64,000 nucleotides of DNA from JAGOEY01 sp017997515. GTDB taxonomy: Bacteria; Pseudomonadota; Gammaproteobacteria; Burkholderiales; Burkholderiaceae_C. The stretch's first letter is position 1. Every line of letters starts with the position of its first letter. This document shows, piece by piece, positions 43,224-51,703 of this stretch. Below the pieces are notes generated by a model. The model did not search any database, was not told the origin of the DNA, and saw only the letters and a program-made list of their open reading frames with translations. The stretch covers positions 310,001-374,000 of the forward strand of contig CP111109.1 of NCBI GenBank assembly GCA_026314275.1, in the 5' to 3' direction. Both the position numbers and the translations under genes were made by a program.

Positions 43224-43982
43224 TTATGCCTTCGCCGCTGACAGGGGTTTCAGCAGTTCCAGATCCGCCTCGCGCAGCCAGCACCACTCCCCCGGTGCCA
43301 GGCCGCGCAGATCAAGCCCACCAATCCGCGAGCGGTGTAAACCTTCCACCCGGTTGCCCACCGCCGCCAGCATACGTTTGACCTGGTGGTACTTGCCCTC
43401 GGTCAGTGTCAGGTGCAGCAGATGGTCGCCCGCCACCTCACAGGCGGCAGCACGCACGGGTTTCGGGTCGTCGTCCAGCACCACACCGTCCAGCAGCTTT
43501 TGCACTTGCACCGCGTCAATCGGGTGTTTGGTGGTCACGTCGTAGACCTTGGGCACGTGTTTCTTGGGGGCACTCATGCGGTGAATGAACTGCCCGTCGT
43601 CACTGAGCAGCAGCAAACCCGTCGTGTCCTGGTCCAGCCGCCCGACGGCCTGGATACCCTGCACCGCACTTTTGCTGGGCCGCAGCCGCAAGGGGGACGG
43701 CAGCAACGTGTAGATGCTGGGGTAGGTGGACGGTTTTTGTGAGCATTCCGTGCCGGCCGGTTTGTGTAACGCGACATAGGCCTTCTCGAAATACGCCCAT
43801 TCCACACCATTCACGCGGAAACGCAGGCCCTCGGGCTCCAGTTCAACCGCCGAGTCCGTGACCAGCTCGGGCTCCGTCGCTTCGGCAGACGGGTACACCT
43901 GGACAAAACCCTGCTGCACCAGCCCCGCACACACCCGGCGCGTGCCAAAACCCTGGGAAAAAAGAATATTCTGCAATTGCAT
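43224..43982 (-). CDS. rsuA: Pseudouridine synthase, RsuA family
   Basis: 252 residues. N-terminal S4-like region (ILFSQGFGTRRVCAGLVQQG) and a catalytic domain with the Asp in VGRLDQDTTGLLLLSDDG, then KYHQVKRMLAAVGNRV. Probably makes pseudouridine-516 in 16S rRNA; a related 23S enzyme is possible. Start MQLQNILFSQ; the longer frame reads non-conserved sequence. Confidence 0.88.
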   Translation of the reverse strand: MQLQNILFSQGFGTRRVCAGLVQQGFVQVYPSAEATEPELVTDSAVELEPEGLRFRVNGVEWAYFEKAYVALHKPAGTECSQKPSTYPSIYTLLPSPLRLRPSKSAVQGIQAVGRLDQDTTGLLLLSDDGQFIHRMSAPKKHVPKVYDVTTKHPIDAVQVQKLLDGVVLDDDPKPVRAAACEVAGDHLLHLTLTEGKYHQVKRMLAAVGNRVEGLHRSRIGGLDLRGLAPGEWCWLREADLELLKPLSAAKA

Positions 43983-44179
43983 ACGGGGAGTATCGCAAAG
44001 ACACACAGCACCCGCGGCAACCCGTGGGTGATTGTGGGCCAATACGCGCGTCAAACACCCCACGCAACCAACGAATACAGCGGTACGGAAGTGCTACCTT
44101 GGGCACCAAGGCGGTTGCAAACCCCATGGCAAAACGCCCTCGCAACCGCTCTCACACCATCCATTGAAGGAGTTGAATC

Positions 44180-44491
44180 ATGATCATGCGCCGACGCCCC
44201 GCCGCACCCGCAGCCCCCCGCACCAGCCTGCTGGGCACCATGGCACGCACCGCCGTCGTGGTGGGCACCGCCAACGCGGTCACCAACAAGATGAACAAAC
44301 CCGCCGCTGCTGCGCAACCCCAGGTCGCCCCTGTGGCCCCCGCACCAGTGGCCGTCGCAGCGGCACCTGCGGCTGGAGGCATCACGCCTGAAAAACTGGA
44401 AATGCTGAAAAACCTGGGTGAACTCAAGGCGCAGGGCATCCTGTCCGAAGAAGAATTTGCCGCTGAAAAAACCAAACTGCTGGCCAGCTGA
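44180..44491 (+). CDS. Small SHOCT-domain protein
   Basis: 103 residues: a basic N-terminus (MIMRRRPAAPAAP), a short hydrophobic region (LGTMARTAVVVGTANAV), an Ala/Pro/Val linker and a C-terminal SHOCT motif (LEMLKNLGELKAQGILSEEE). SHOCT modules are short oligomerisation tails. Function unknown. GAAGGAG precedes the start. Confidence 0.75.
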   Translation: MIMRRRPAAPAAPRTSLLGTMARTAVVVGTANAVTNKMNKPAAAAQPQVAPVAPAPVAVAAAPAAGGITPEKLEMLKNLGELKAQGILSEEEFAAEKTKLLAS

Positions 44492-44519
44492 TACCCATGG
44501 GGGCATCAATGCCCTCAAC

Positions 44520-45248
44520 TCAACCCAACGCAGCCAGCTTTTCCTTTAATGCAGCGTTCTCGGACTGCAGCTGCGAAATAGTCTGTTTGAGCCGGGCAAT
44601 CACACCTTCAGGTGTTTCTGACTCCGTACGCTCCACCGCCTTGGCTTCACGCACCTGGCGGGCGGCCTGCTGCAACTCCTTCTTGCCCCCCGCCACTGCC
44701 GCCACCTGCGCTTCAACCGGCAGTGAAGCCACCGTGGCCGCTGCGTTGATGGAGACCGCCCCGGCTTTGATCGCCGCGATCAGTTCGGGGGCCGCTGTTT
44801 TTTGAATCTTCTCAATCTGGCTGATGGTGTTGTTGGCGCTGATACGCGCCTCTTTCGCCACGGCCTCGCGCGACACTTTCGGCTCCGGGGCGGGGACGGG
44901 AGCCGCATCGGTTGGCGGCTTGTTGTGCGCGGCCAAAATGCCTTTCTTTCGCAGGGCCAGCACCCCTCGCTGAAAATCAGACAGACTGCGCCGGCCCAAA
45001 TGCTGCTCAATCATCCACAGGTGCACATCGTCCATGGATTGGAACAACTGGCTCTGCACTGTATTAAAAGGTATACCGTGTTTGCTGCAAATGGCGTAGC
45101 GGTTGTGCCCGTCCACAAGCACATCACCCCACAGCACCAGCGCATCCCGGCACCCCTCCGCCAGGATACTGCTCTCCAGCGCAGATTTTTCATCCTCGGT
45201 CAGGGGGTCGATGTAGGCAAGGAGTTCTTCGTTGACCGTGATGTTCAT
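44520..45248 (-). CDS. ParB-like nuclease/partition domain protein
   Basis: About 242 residues from MNITVNEELLAYI. ParB N-terminal domain (LVDGHNRYAICSKHGIPFNT) and an HTH-like region (AVAKEARISANNTISQIEKI), ending in a coiled coil (RLKQTISQLQSENAALKEKL). The last chromosomal gene before the island; it could itself be of plasmid or phage origin. The start at 45248 excludes a hydrophobic prefix; no clear ribosome binding site is present. Confidence 0.7.
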   Translation of the reverse strand: MNITVNEELLAYIDPLTEDEKSALESSILAEGCRDALVLWGDVLVDGHNRYAICSKHGIPFNTVQSQLFQSMDDVHLWMIEQHLGRRSLSDFQRGVLALRKKGILAAHNKPPTDAAPVPAPEPKVSREAVAKEARISANNTISQIEKIQKTAAPELIAAIKAGAVSINAAATVASLPVEAQVAAVAGGKKELQQAARQVREAKAVERTESETPEGVIARLKQTISQLQSENAALKEKLAALG

Positions 45249-45356
45249 AACAAAGCAGAGCGATTTTTGATGGAAAAAGCATGGGGCAACCAAGAATAGG
45301 GTTGCCGTGCAAAGGGCCAGGCTTGTAACTACAGCAGAGCTGGTCCCACAAAGAAA

Positions 45357-45391
45357 AAGGCCGTTCACTGGATGCCAGTAAACGGCCTTGG
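45357..45391 (-). terminator. Intrinsic terminator, minus strand
   Basis: AAGGCCGTTTACTGG / CCAGTGAACGGCCTT forms a long hairpin followed on the minus strand by TTTTTCTTTG. It implies a transcript coming from the right (45400-45850) that ends here. Confidence 0.7.
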
Positions 45392-45845
45392 TCATGAGGA
45401 TGGTGGTGGGGTGGAATCCCGCACCAAACGACTATTGAAAGTACGCAATCGAAGCGCTGCGGGCTGCCGCGAACCAGTGCGAACTCCATCGAAAAGCCTG
45501 CCGGATTGTAGACCTGCAAGCGGGTTTTCTAGCTGGGCTGGTCGCCGGGAGCGGGCATCAAACCCGTCTGCGTTCCAGTGCCAGTTCAAATCCCAAACCC
45601 CGCTCCACTGCATCGTTCCAGGGAATTCTGAGGAAGTCCAAGAGGCATCGTAAGTCGTTGATTCTGGTTGAGTTTTCGACACCTCGATGTTCCAGTGGGC
45701 TCCACGGAAATCCACCTGAAGCCACGACGTTTATGTCCATTTTTGTGTCCATTTTTGCGGGCACGACGGCTTCCGGATTGTTGCTAGGGCGCTGAGGTCG
45801 ATGGGTTAAGCATCTGGTTCCTGACTCATGTTCAGGAGCTAGAGC
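45392..45845. other. Island boundary region, likely attachment site
   Basis: Between the ParB-like gene and the integrase there is no convincing gene. A GGAGCGG/CCGCTCC pair (45548-45607) encloses TTCAAAT, but the spacing is too short for a tRNA. The left attachment site should lie here; the right one is beyond the window, so the direct repeat cannot be seen. Confidence 0.4.
45818..45838 (+). promoter_or_regulatory. Hairpin covering the integrase ribosome binding site
   Basis: TTCCTGA-CTCATGT-TCAGGAG forms a 6-7 bp stem that includes the Shine-Dalgarno CAGGAG, 8 bases before the integrase ATG. It could damp translation. Confidence 0.35.
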
Positions 45846-47702
45846 ATGGCACTCTCAGACTTGGTGGTCCGCCAAGCCAAAGCCACCGGCAAGGCCTACA
45901 CACTTCCAGACATCGATGGTCTCTCCCTGGCCGTGACGGCCACGGGCAGCAAGAGCTGGCACTTCCGTTACTACTGGATGAAGGAGCCCAAGCGCATGTC
46001 GCTGGGCACCTATCCCGAGGTGTCCCTTCGTGAGGCACGCGCCCTGCGTGACGAGGCGCGCGCCTTGGTGGCCAAGGACATCAACCCGCGCCTTCACCGC
46101 AAGCAAAAGCGCGCCGCGGTCAAACTCGCCGGTGAAAACACCTTCGAGGCGATCTACAAGAAGTGGCTTGCCCACCGCGAACGCGGCCTCAAGAAGGGCC
46201 GGCAGACCACCCTCTCGATCCTCCCTCGCGTCTTCGCCAAGGATGTGCTGCCCTTGCTGGGCAAGCGCTCGATCTACGACATCAAACGCCCTGACCTGCT
46301 GGAAGTGATCGCCAGGATCGAGCGGCGCAAGGCGCTCTCCGTCGCCGAGAAAGTCAGGACGTGGTTCAACCAGATGTTCCGCTACGCGCTGGTGGTCGTG
46401 CCGGGCCTGGAGCAGAACCCGGCTTCCGACCTCGACGTGGTGGCGCTGCCGCTGCCCCCGGTGAACCACAACCCGTTCCTGCGCATGGCCGAGTTGCCGA
46501 AGCTGTTGCAGCGCCTGCGCAAGTATCGTGGCCGGCTGCAGACCCAGCTCGGTCTGCGGCTGCTGCTATTCACCGGCGTGCGCACGGGCGAGCTGCGCCT
46601 GGCGACGCCGGATCAGTTCGACCTCGATCGGGGCCTCTGGATCATCCCGCCCGAGGTCGTGAAGCAGCTCCAGGTGGACATGCGCAGGAAGCGCCAGTTG
46701 CCCAAGGACATTCCACCCTACATCGTGCCGCTGTCGGTGCAGGCCATCGAGATCGTCCGGCACCTGCTCGAACAGCTCAAACCGGCCCAGCACTATCTGT
46801 TCCGCCACGACAGCGAGTTGAAGAAGCGCATGAGCGAGAACACGCTCAACGGCGCGCTCAAGCGCATGGGCTATCGCGACCTGCTGACCGGGCACGGCAT
46901 CCGGGGCACGATGTCCACCGCGCTCAACGAGATCGGCTACCCGAAGGTGTGGGTGGACGCGCAACTCTCGCACGTCGATCCCAACAAGGTCAGTGCCACC
47001 TACAACCACGCCGAGTACGTCGAGCAGCGGCGGCGGATGATGCAGGATTGGGCCGACCGGCTCGATCTCTTCGAGCAGAACATGGTCGAGGCAGCGAGCA
47101 TGCCGCTCACCATTCATTTGGAGGGCGTGCCCGTCCTCTCGGATGAGGAAGCCGCGAGTGCGCCACCCAAACCAGCGGCCGCGTCGGCGCCGCTCCTGAT
47201 CGTGACCAGGCCGGGAGACGCGATGCCACTGGTGTCAGCCGAGACGCATCGGCTGCCCGCAGTGCCGTTGCCGCGTTCCGTCATGGAGGAACCGCTGTCC
47301 GACATACAGCGCCAGCGGATGGAACTGGTCGATGTCTTCGAGGCACCACACAACCTGCCAGTCGCCGAGTACGCGAAGATGGCGGGCAAGTCCCGCCGGT
47401 GGATCAGCTACGAGATCAAGGCCGGCAACCTGCTGGCGCTGAACCTGGGCAACCGTGGTCAGCGCGTGCCGGATTGGCATCTCGATCCGGTCAAGCACGC
47501 GCTGATCCAGGCGGTCCTCAAGCTGACCAGGGGCGCCGACCCTTGGCAGATCTACAACGCGCTCCTGCAGCCGCGCGCGAAGCTGCGCGGCGGCTCGGCT
47601 CTGGAAAGCGTCAGTGCCACAAATCTCGACAAGATCATCATGGCGGTGAGCACGACGGTGAAGGAAAGCGAGTGGTCCCCGCAGCAGGTGGCGTTTGCGT
47701 AG
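45846..47702 (+). CDS. Tyrosine integrase with C-terminal HTH/antitoxin-like extension
   Basis: 618 residues. DUF4102 arm-binding domain (residues 1-90), core-binding domain, and catalytic domain with Arg in FTGVRTGELRL (about 243), GHGIRGTMST (about 350) and the nucleophile Tyr391 in YNHAEYVEQRR. A normal P4-type integrase ends near residue 410; here an extra 200 residues follow. From about 480 they contain an HTH-like stretch (VAEYAKMAGKSRRWISYEI) and a segment resembling the MbcA/ParS/Xre toxin-binding fold (DPWQIYNALLQPRAKLRGGS). It would integrate and excise the island. Confidence 0.9.
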   Translation: MALSDLVVRQAKATGKAYTLPDIDGLSLAVTATGSKSWHFRYYWMKEPKRMSLGTYPEVSLREARALRDEARALVAKDINPRLHRKQKRAAVKLAGENTFEAIYKKWLAHRERGLKKGRQTTLSILPRVFAKDVLPLLGKRSIYDIKRPDLLEVIARIERRKALSVAEKVRTWFNQMFRYALVVVPGLEQNPASDLDVVALPLPPVNHNPFLRMAELPKLLQRLRKYRGRLQTQLGLRLLLFTGVRTGELRLATPDQFDLDRGLWIIPPEVVKQLQVDMRRKRQLPKDIPPYIVPLSVQAIEIVRHLLEQLKPAQHYLFRHDSELKKRMSENTLNGALKRMGYRDLLTGHGIRGTMSTALNEIGYPKVWVDAQLSHVDPNKVSATYNHAEYVEQRRRMMQDWADRLDLFEQNMVEAASMPLTIHLEGVPVLSDEEAASAPPKPAAASAPLLIVTRPGDAMPLVSAETHRLPAVPLPRSVMEEPLSDIQRQRMELVDVFEAPHNLPVAEYAKMAGKSRRWISYEIKAGNLLALNLGNRGQRVPDWHLDPVKHALIQAVLKLTRGADPWQIYNALLQPRAKLRGGSALESVSATNLDKIIMAVSTTVKESEWSPQQVAFA

Positions 47703-47734
47703 CGCGCCAGCGCCCAGCAGTGCGCGCCCCTGTC

Positions 47735-48364
47735 TCAGGACACGGAGCGCGCGCGGCGGGCGAATCTTTCCTGGGGCTCGGTCAAGGACGAGGACGGGCG
47801 AAGCAGGTAGGCCATCACGATGATGGGTGCGCCAGCCAATGGCCGCGCGGCGATGCCGCGACGCAGGTAGCAGGTCAGTCTCGCGGCGGGTGCGACGGCA
47901 ATGCCGTAGCCCGCGGAGACGAGCGTCATCGCCATGTCGAAGGTGCTGACGGTCTGCTCATGGCCCTGCGGTGCATCCTCGACCAGGCCATGCGCCACCG
48001 CGCGCCACGGCTCGTCGGCCGTTGACTGCGCGCAGATCAACGGCTGCTTGAGCAGCTCTTGGCGAGGCACTTCACGGTAGGACAGCAGGTGCGAGCGCTT
48101 GGCGACGGCGACTGCCAGCGTGTCATGCCACAACGGCTCGCACACCCAGCCTGGCCACTCCCAGGCGGCTGTGGACAGGGCCAAGTCAAAGTTATCGTGC
48201 GGCAGTTCCTGCGCCTGCGCTGTGGCACTGCATCCGATCAAGGCGGTGGCGGTCTCTGGCTCTTCGGCGCGCTGCAACGCCAGCAAGTCGGCAAGCGGTG
48301 AAGGCACCCACTCGCCGAGCACAGCCACCCGGATTTCAGTGGAGGCATCGCTCGCATCCAGCAA
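47735..48364 (-). pseudogene. Truncated LysR regulator, substrate-binding domain only
   Basis: 209 residues that correspond only to the effector-binding half of a LysR protein (IRVAVLGEWVPSPLADLLAL, GYGIAVAPAARLT, AYLLRPSSSLTEPQERF). The 90-residue N-terminal HTH is missing and the 176 bases upstream do not encode it. It resembles the full LysR that follows (both have GYG near the C-terminus and YLLRP), so it is probably a decayed paralogue. Confidence 0.7.
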
Positions 48365-48540
48365 GGGCTCATGCGTTCTGCGTCACTGCTGTGACCTCGA
48401 CAGCTTGAAGGTGCCTTGCTTGATGCCGGGTGGATAGGCCCGATTCGCCATCCATGCCCGTGACGCAAAAGGTCGGCCGCCGATGCAATGCGGGTCAAGG
48501 TCCAGACCGAAAGGGAATCGTACCGTCCAAAATCCCCGCG

Positions 48541-49449
48541 TCACATCGGGCGTTGATCGGTGCCTTGCGGGCGTCCGACACGCTCCACGCGGTCGATGAA
48601 CTGCCGCAGCGGCTCCATGATTTCGCCTTCGGGTCGCAGTAGATAGGTCGTCAGCGAAGCGGTCTCGTCGGCCAGCGGCCGCACGACGACATCGGCCTGA
48701 TGGCAACCCGCCAGATGCGCCGCGCTCGAAAAGCCCACGCCGTAGCCGGCGGCCACGAGGGCCAGCATCAGGGAATGGGTCTTGACGTACTCGGCTACCG
48801 TCGGCTGCGCATCCACCGTGCGGAGCAGCCGTTCGCGCTGCCGGCTGCAACCTTCGCAGACCTGGGGATCGCACAGCACCAGCGGATAGCTCGCCACTTC
48901 CTCCAGCGGCACTTCCTTGAAAGCCAGCAGCGGATGCCTGGCGGGCAAAGCCACCACCAGCGGGTCTCGCCACACCGGCATGGCGACGATGCCGGCGTCC
49001 ATTTCACCAGCCAATGCAAAACCTGCGTCATACAAGTCGTTGCGCAGTCCAGTCACCAACTGCGCCAGTGGCGTTTCAAATATCCGAATGCCGACCTGTG
49101 GTGCCTCCTCGCGGCAAAGCGCAAGCAACGCCGACAAGCGGGCCTGCCCCATGTCACCAGATAGTGCGATGCGCAGCGTGTTCCGCTGGTTCGCTGCGGC
49201 GCGTGCCTTGGTCTGCGCTTGCTCGAAGGCCAGCAGTACGCGCCGGGCTTCTTCGAGGAAGACCTGTCCCGCCGGTGTGAGACGAACACTGCGTGGCAAG
49301 CGGTTGAGCAGCGGCACCCCTAAATCCGCCTCCATCTGGCGGATCGTGCGCGACAGTGGAGACTGTTCGATGTGCAGCCGTCGAGCAGCCCGGCCGAAGT
49401 GCAGTTCCTCGGCTACGGCGATGAAGCAGCGAAGATGGCGTAAGTTCAT
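48541..49449 (-). CDS. LysR-family transcriptional regulator
   Basis: 302 residues. Complete: N-terminal HTH (MNLRHLRCFIAVAEELHFGR, AARRLHIEQSPLSRTIRQME) and the periplasmic-binding-like effector domain. The inducer is unknown; it is close to no metabolic operon. Placed between the integrase and the IS remnants. Confidence 0.9.
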   Translation of the reverse strand: MNLRHLRCFIAVAEELHFGRAARRLHIEQSPLSRTIRQMEADLGVPLLNRLPRSVRLTPAGQVFLEEARRVLLAFEQAQTKARAAANQRNTLRIALSGDMGQARLSALLALCREEAPQVGIRIFETPLAQLVTGLRNDLYDAGFALAGEMDAGIVAMPVWRDPLVVALPARHPLLAFKEVPLEEVASYPLVLCDPQVCEGCSRQRERLLRTVDAQPTVAEYVKTHSLMLALVAAGYGVGFSSAAHLAGCHQADVVVRPLADETASLTTYLLRPEGEIMEPLRQFIDRVERVGRPQGTDQRPM

Positions 49450-49569
49450 GCTTTCTCCCTACCGATGTGATCAGTCCATATCATCGTAGGGAGCCGAATA
49501 GTGCGGAGGATTCACCTCTGTATCGAGATGAGAGCCATCCTGGGGGGTGATGCTCGGATGCTTTTCGCC

Positions 49570-50050
49570 CATGTCAGCGCCTACGGCGAAGCTCTCGTTC
49601 GAGATCGCCCAGCTGCGACGCCTGAAGTTCGGCAAGAAGAGCGAGCAGCTCGATGCCGAACAACGCGCGCTGTTCGACGAGGCTCTGGACGCCGACCTTG
49701 CCGCGGCTGAGGCGCAGCTCTAGGAACTGCTGGGCAAGAAGAAGCCGCCGGCTACGCCTGGCGCGATGCCTAAGCGCACCGCCTTGCCGGCGGACCTGCC
49801 GCGCGTGGACTGCCACCACGAGCCCGAGAACACCCGCTGCGCGTGCGGCTGTGCGCTCAAGCGCATCAGCGAGAAGCTGGACTACACGCCGGGCGTGTTC
49901 ACGGTCGAGTGCCACATCCGCGGCAAGTGGACCTGCGCATAGGTGCCGAACGCTGACCCAGGCGCCGGTCCCGGCGGAGATCATCGCCAAGGGCATCCCC
50001 ACCTCCGGGCTGCTCGCGTAGGTGCTGGTCGCAAAGGACTCCGACCATCT
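49570..50050 (+). pseudogene. IS66-family transposase remnant
   Basis: Translation in one frame gives FEIAQLRRLKFGKKSEQLDA..., then a stop, ...LPADLPRVDCHHEPENTRCA, HIRGKWTCA, another stop, followed by a shift to APVPAEIIAKGIPTSGLLA. This is the zinc-binding N-terminal part of an IS66 TnpC with two internal stops and a frameshift; the DDE part is missing. Clearly dead. Confidence 0.75.
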
Positions 50051-50055
50051 GCCGC

Positions 50056-50493
50056 TTACATGGTCGTCCCTAGGCAAGCAGGAATAAGCTGCGTGAGTGA
50101 ATCGGGAGGTTTGCGTAGCTGATGGCTGGCCAGCAGCGTCTGCGCCGGCGGCTTCACCGGCACGAAGCGCATGTGCGGGCGGGTTGCCGCCTCGCAGATC
50201 GCTGCGGCATCGGCCGCACCGTTCTTGCGTCCCTTGCCGGCCATGCGGTAGGGCGTGACGAAGTGGCCTGCAATCAGCCGCGCATCCAGCCCATAGCCGC
50301 GCAGCTTGCGTGCCCAGTGATGCGCACCGCCGCAGGCCTCCAGGGCCACCAGGCAGCCGGGAGGCAGCTCCGCGCACCAGGCCGCAAACTTGTCAGCGGC
50401 CAGCGCCTTGGCAACCACCACGCGCGCATCCACCGCATGCACCTAGATAACCCGCTTGGCCAGATCCACCCCGACTCGGGCAATCTCGTTCAT
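50056..50493 (-). pseudogene. IS110-family transposase fragment
   Basis: From ATG 50493: NEIARVGVDLAKRVI, a TAG, then VHAVDARVVVAKALAADKF, VALEACGGAHHWARKLRGYG and KNGAADAAAICEA, the DEDD nuclease domain of IS110 transposases. The internal stop and the loss of the C-terminal Ser domain make it inactive. The plus-strand neighbour is the IS66 remnant. Confidence 0.75.
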
Positions 50494-50718
50494 GGACTTC
50501 CCCTTTCACATGGCTGCAGATTGATGACTTGGGGAGCACCATCGCGGCGGCAGCCAACATTTGTTTCCTGGCTGCTTACGATTGATTCACATCAATCGGC
50601 CAGCAGATCGCTGGATGTTGGCTCTTGACGTTGCTGCATGTTAGGTGCAACATTCAGCAAAGTCTTGCAAGAACTTCCTCGAGCGAGGCCGCGTGACGAC
50701 GGAACTAGTGGGGGTGGT
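50494..50718 (+). other. Gap upstream of the stress cassette
   Basis: No gene. A possible promoter lies at 50625-50653, and CCTCGAGCGAGG around 50680 forms a small hairpin. The right edge of the IS110 remnant is not defined. Confidence 0.35.
50625..50653 (+). promoter_or_regulatory. Candidate promoter of the stress cassette
   Basis: TTGACG (50625-50630), 17 bases, CAACAT (50648-50653). The -35 box is good, the -10 box poor. A clear heat-shock sigma-32 promoter was not seen. Confidence 0.3.
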
Positions 50719-51000
50719 ATGACAGCGCGCCAGCAGGCGATCTTCACACTCGACGAGTTGGCTGCCTACTTAAAGGTCGGCAAGCGGACGCTTTACCGGC
50801 TCGCCTCGCACGGGGAGATTCCGGCCTTCAAGGTCGGCGGGACGTGGCGGTTTCGTCAAAGTGAAATCGATCAATGGATCAATGATCAGATCCAAGCAGG
50901 CAGAAAGAAGGAGGTGATACGCACAGATGAGCAGCCGAAGTCAGCGGAACACTCCGTGTCGTCTGGGCGCGCTGTCCGTCGCCGCAGGCAAACGGAGTGA
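50719..51000 (+). CDS. Helix-turn-helix (excisionase/MerR-like) DNA-binding protein, first gene of the cassette
   Basis: 93 residues. A DNA-binding domain of the HTH_17 type fills residues 8-58 (FTLDELAAYLKVGKRTLYRL, IPAFKVGGTWRFRQSEIDQW) followed by a basic tail. In the related Pseudomonas locus the first gene, called dna, encodes a similar protein in an operon with shsp20 and clpG. Probable regulator of the cassette. The start at 50719 has GGGGGTGGT ahead; the upstream in-frame part is rejected. Confidence 0.8.
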   Translation: MTARQQAIFTLDELAAYLKVGKRTLYRLASHGEIPAFKVGGTWRFRQSEIDQWINDQIQAGRKKEVIRTDEQPKSAEHSVSSGRAVRRRRQTE

Positions 51001-51035
51001 GCGAGAGTCTTCAATTTTTCTTCTGGAGGTGTGAC

Positions 51036-51605
51036 ATGGACATTGATTTCAAGAAATTGGCTCCCTGGAACTGGTTCAAAAAGGAGCAGGAAGAACAACA
51101 GAGCACTGCCTCGCTGCCGGTGCAGCGCAATGACCTGCCGGTGGCGGGTGGGCCCGTCAGTCCCATCCTGCAATTGCATCGCGAGATCGACCGCCTGTTC
51201 GACGACGCGTTTCGAGGCTTCGGCTTCCCGACGCTGGCCATGCCACGCTGGCCGTCGGACTGGCCGGGCATGCTGAAGCCGGCGCTGGACATCCAGGAGA
51301 CCGACAAGCAGTACAAGATCGCCCTGGAAGTACCCGGCATCGAGGAAAAAGACATCCAGATCACGCTCGACAACGACGTACTGCTGGTGCGCGGTGAAAA
51401 GCGTCAGGAGCAGGAAACGAAAGACGGCGGTTTCCACCGGGTGGAGCGCTCCTACGGCAGCTTTCAGCGCGCTCTGAACCTGCCGGCCGATGCCAACCAG
51501 GACACGATCAAGGCCGCTTTCAAGAACGGCGTGCTCACGATCACGATGGAAAAGCGCGAGGCCAGTACGCCCAAGCAGGGGCGCTCGATCCCGATCAACG
51601 GCTGA
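51036..51605 (+). CDS. hsp20: Small heat-shock protein Hsp20 (sHSP20 of tLST)
   Basis: 189 residues. A long N-terminal arm (1-85, with APWNWFKKEQEEQQS and HREIDRLFDDAFRGFGFP) precedes the alpha-crystallin domain (about 88-180: ALDIQETDKQYKIALEVPGI, GVLTITMEKRE). It binds unfolding proteins in large assemblies, independent of ATP, and hands them to disaggregases. GGAGG precedes the ATG. Confidence 0.93.
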   Translation: MDIDFKKLAPWNWFKKEQEEQQSTASLPVQRNDLPVAGGPVSPILQLHREIDRLFDDAFRGFGFPTLAMPRWPSDWPGMLKPALDIQETDKQYKIALEVPGIEEKDIQITLDNDVLLVRGEKRQEQETKDGGFHRVERSYGSFQRALNLPADANQDTIKAAFKNGVLTITMEKREASTPKQGRSIPING

Positions 51606-51703
51606 CGCGGGGCAGCGCGTTTTTCTCAAAAACCACAAAGAGATGAGGCACCGTGATCGGCGGTGCCTCGTCAGATCAATCCAATCTTTACAGGAGCATC
51701 AGT

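Noticed and set aside
45548..45607. tRNA-like fold (GGAGCGG/CCGCTCC with TTCAAAT)
   Set aside because: Only 60 bases long, the T-stem does not pair, no D-arm, and no encoded CCA. Not a tRNA by eye.
50056..50442. Intact small minus-strand gene of 128 codons
   Set aside because: It is the middle of an IS110 transposase fragment whose true N-terminus lies upstream across a stop codon; annotated as a remnant.
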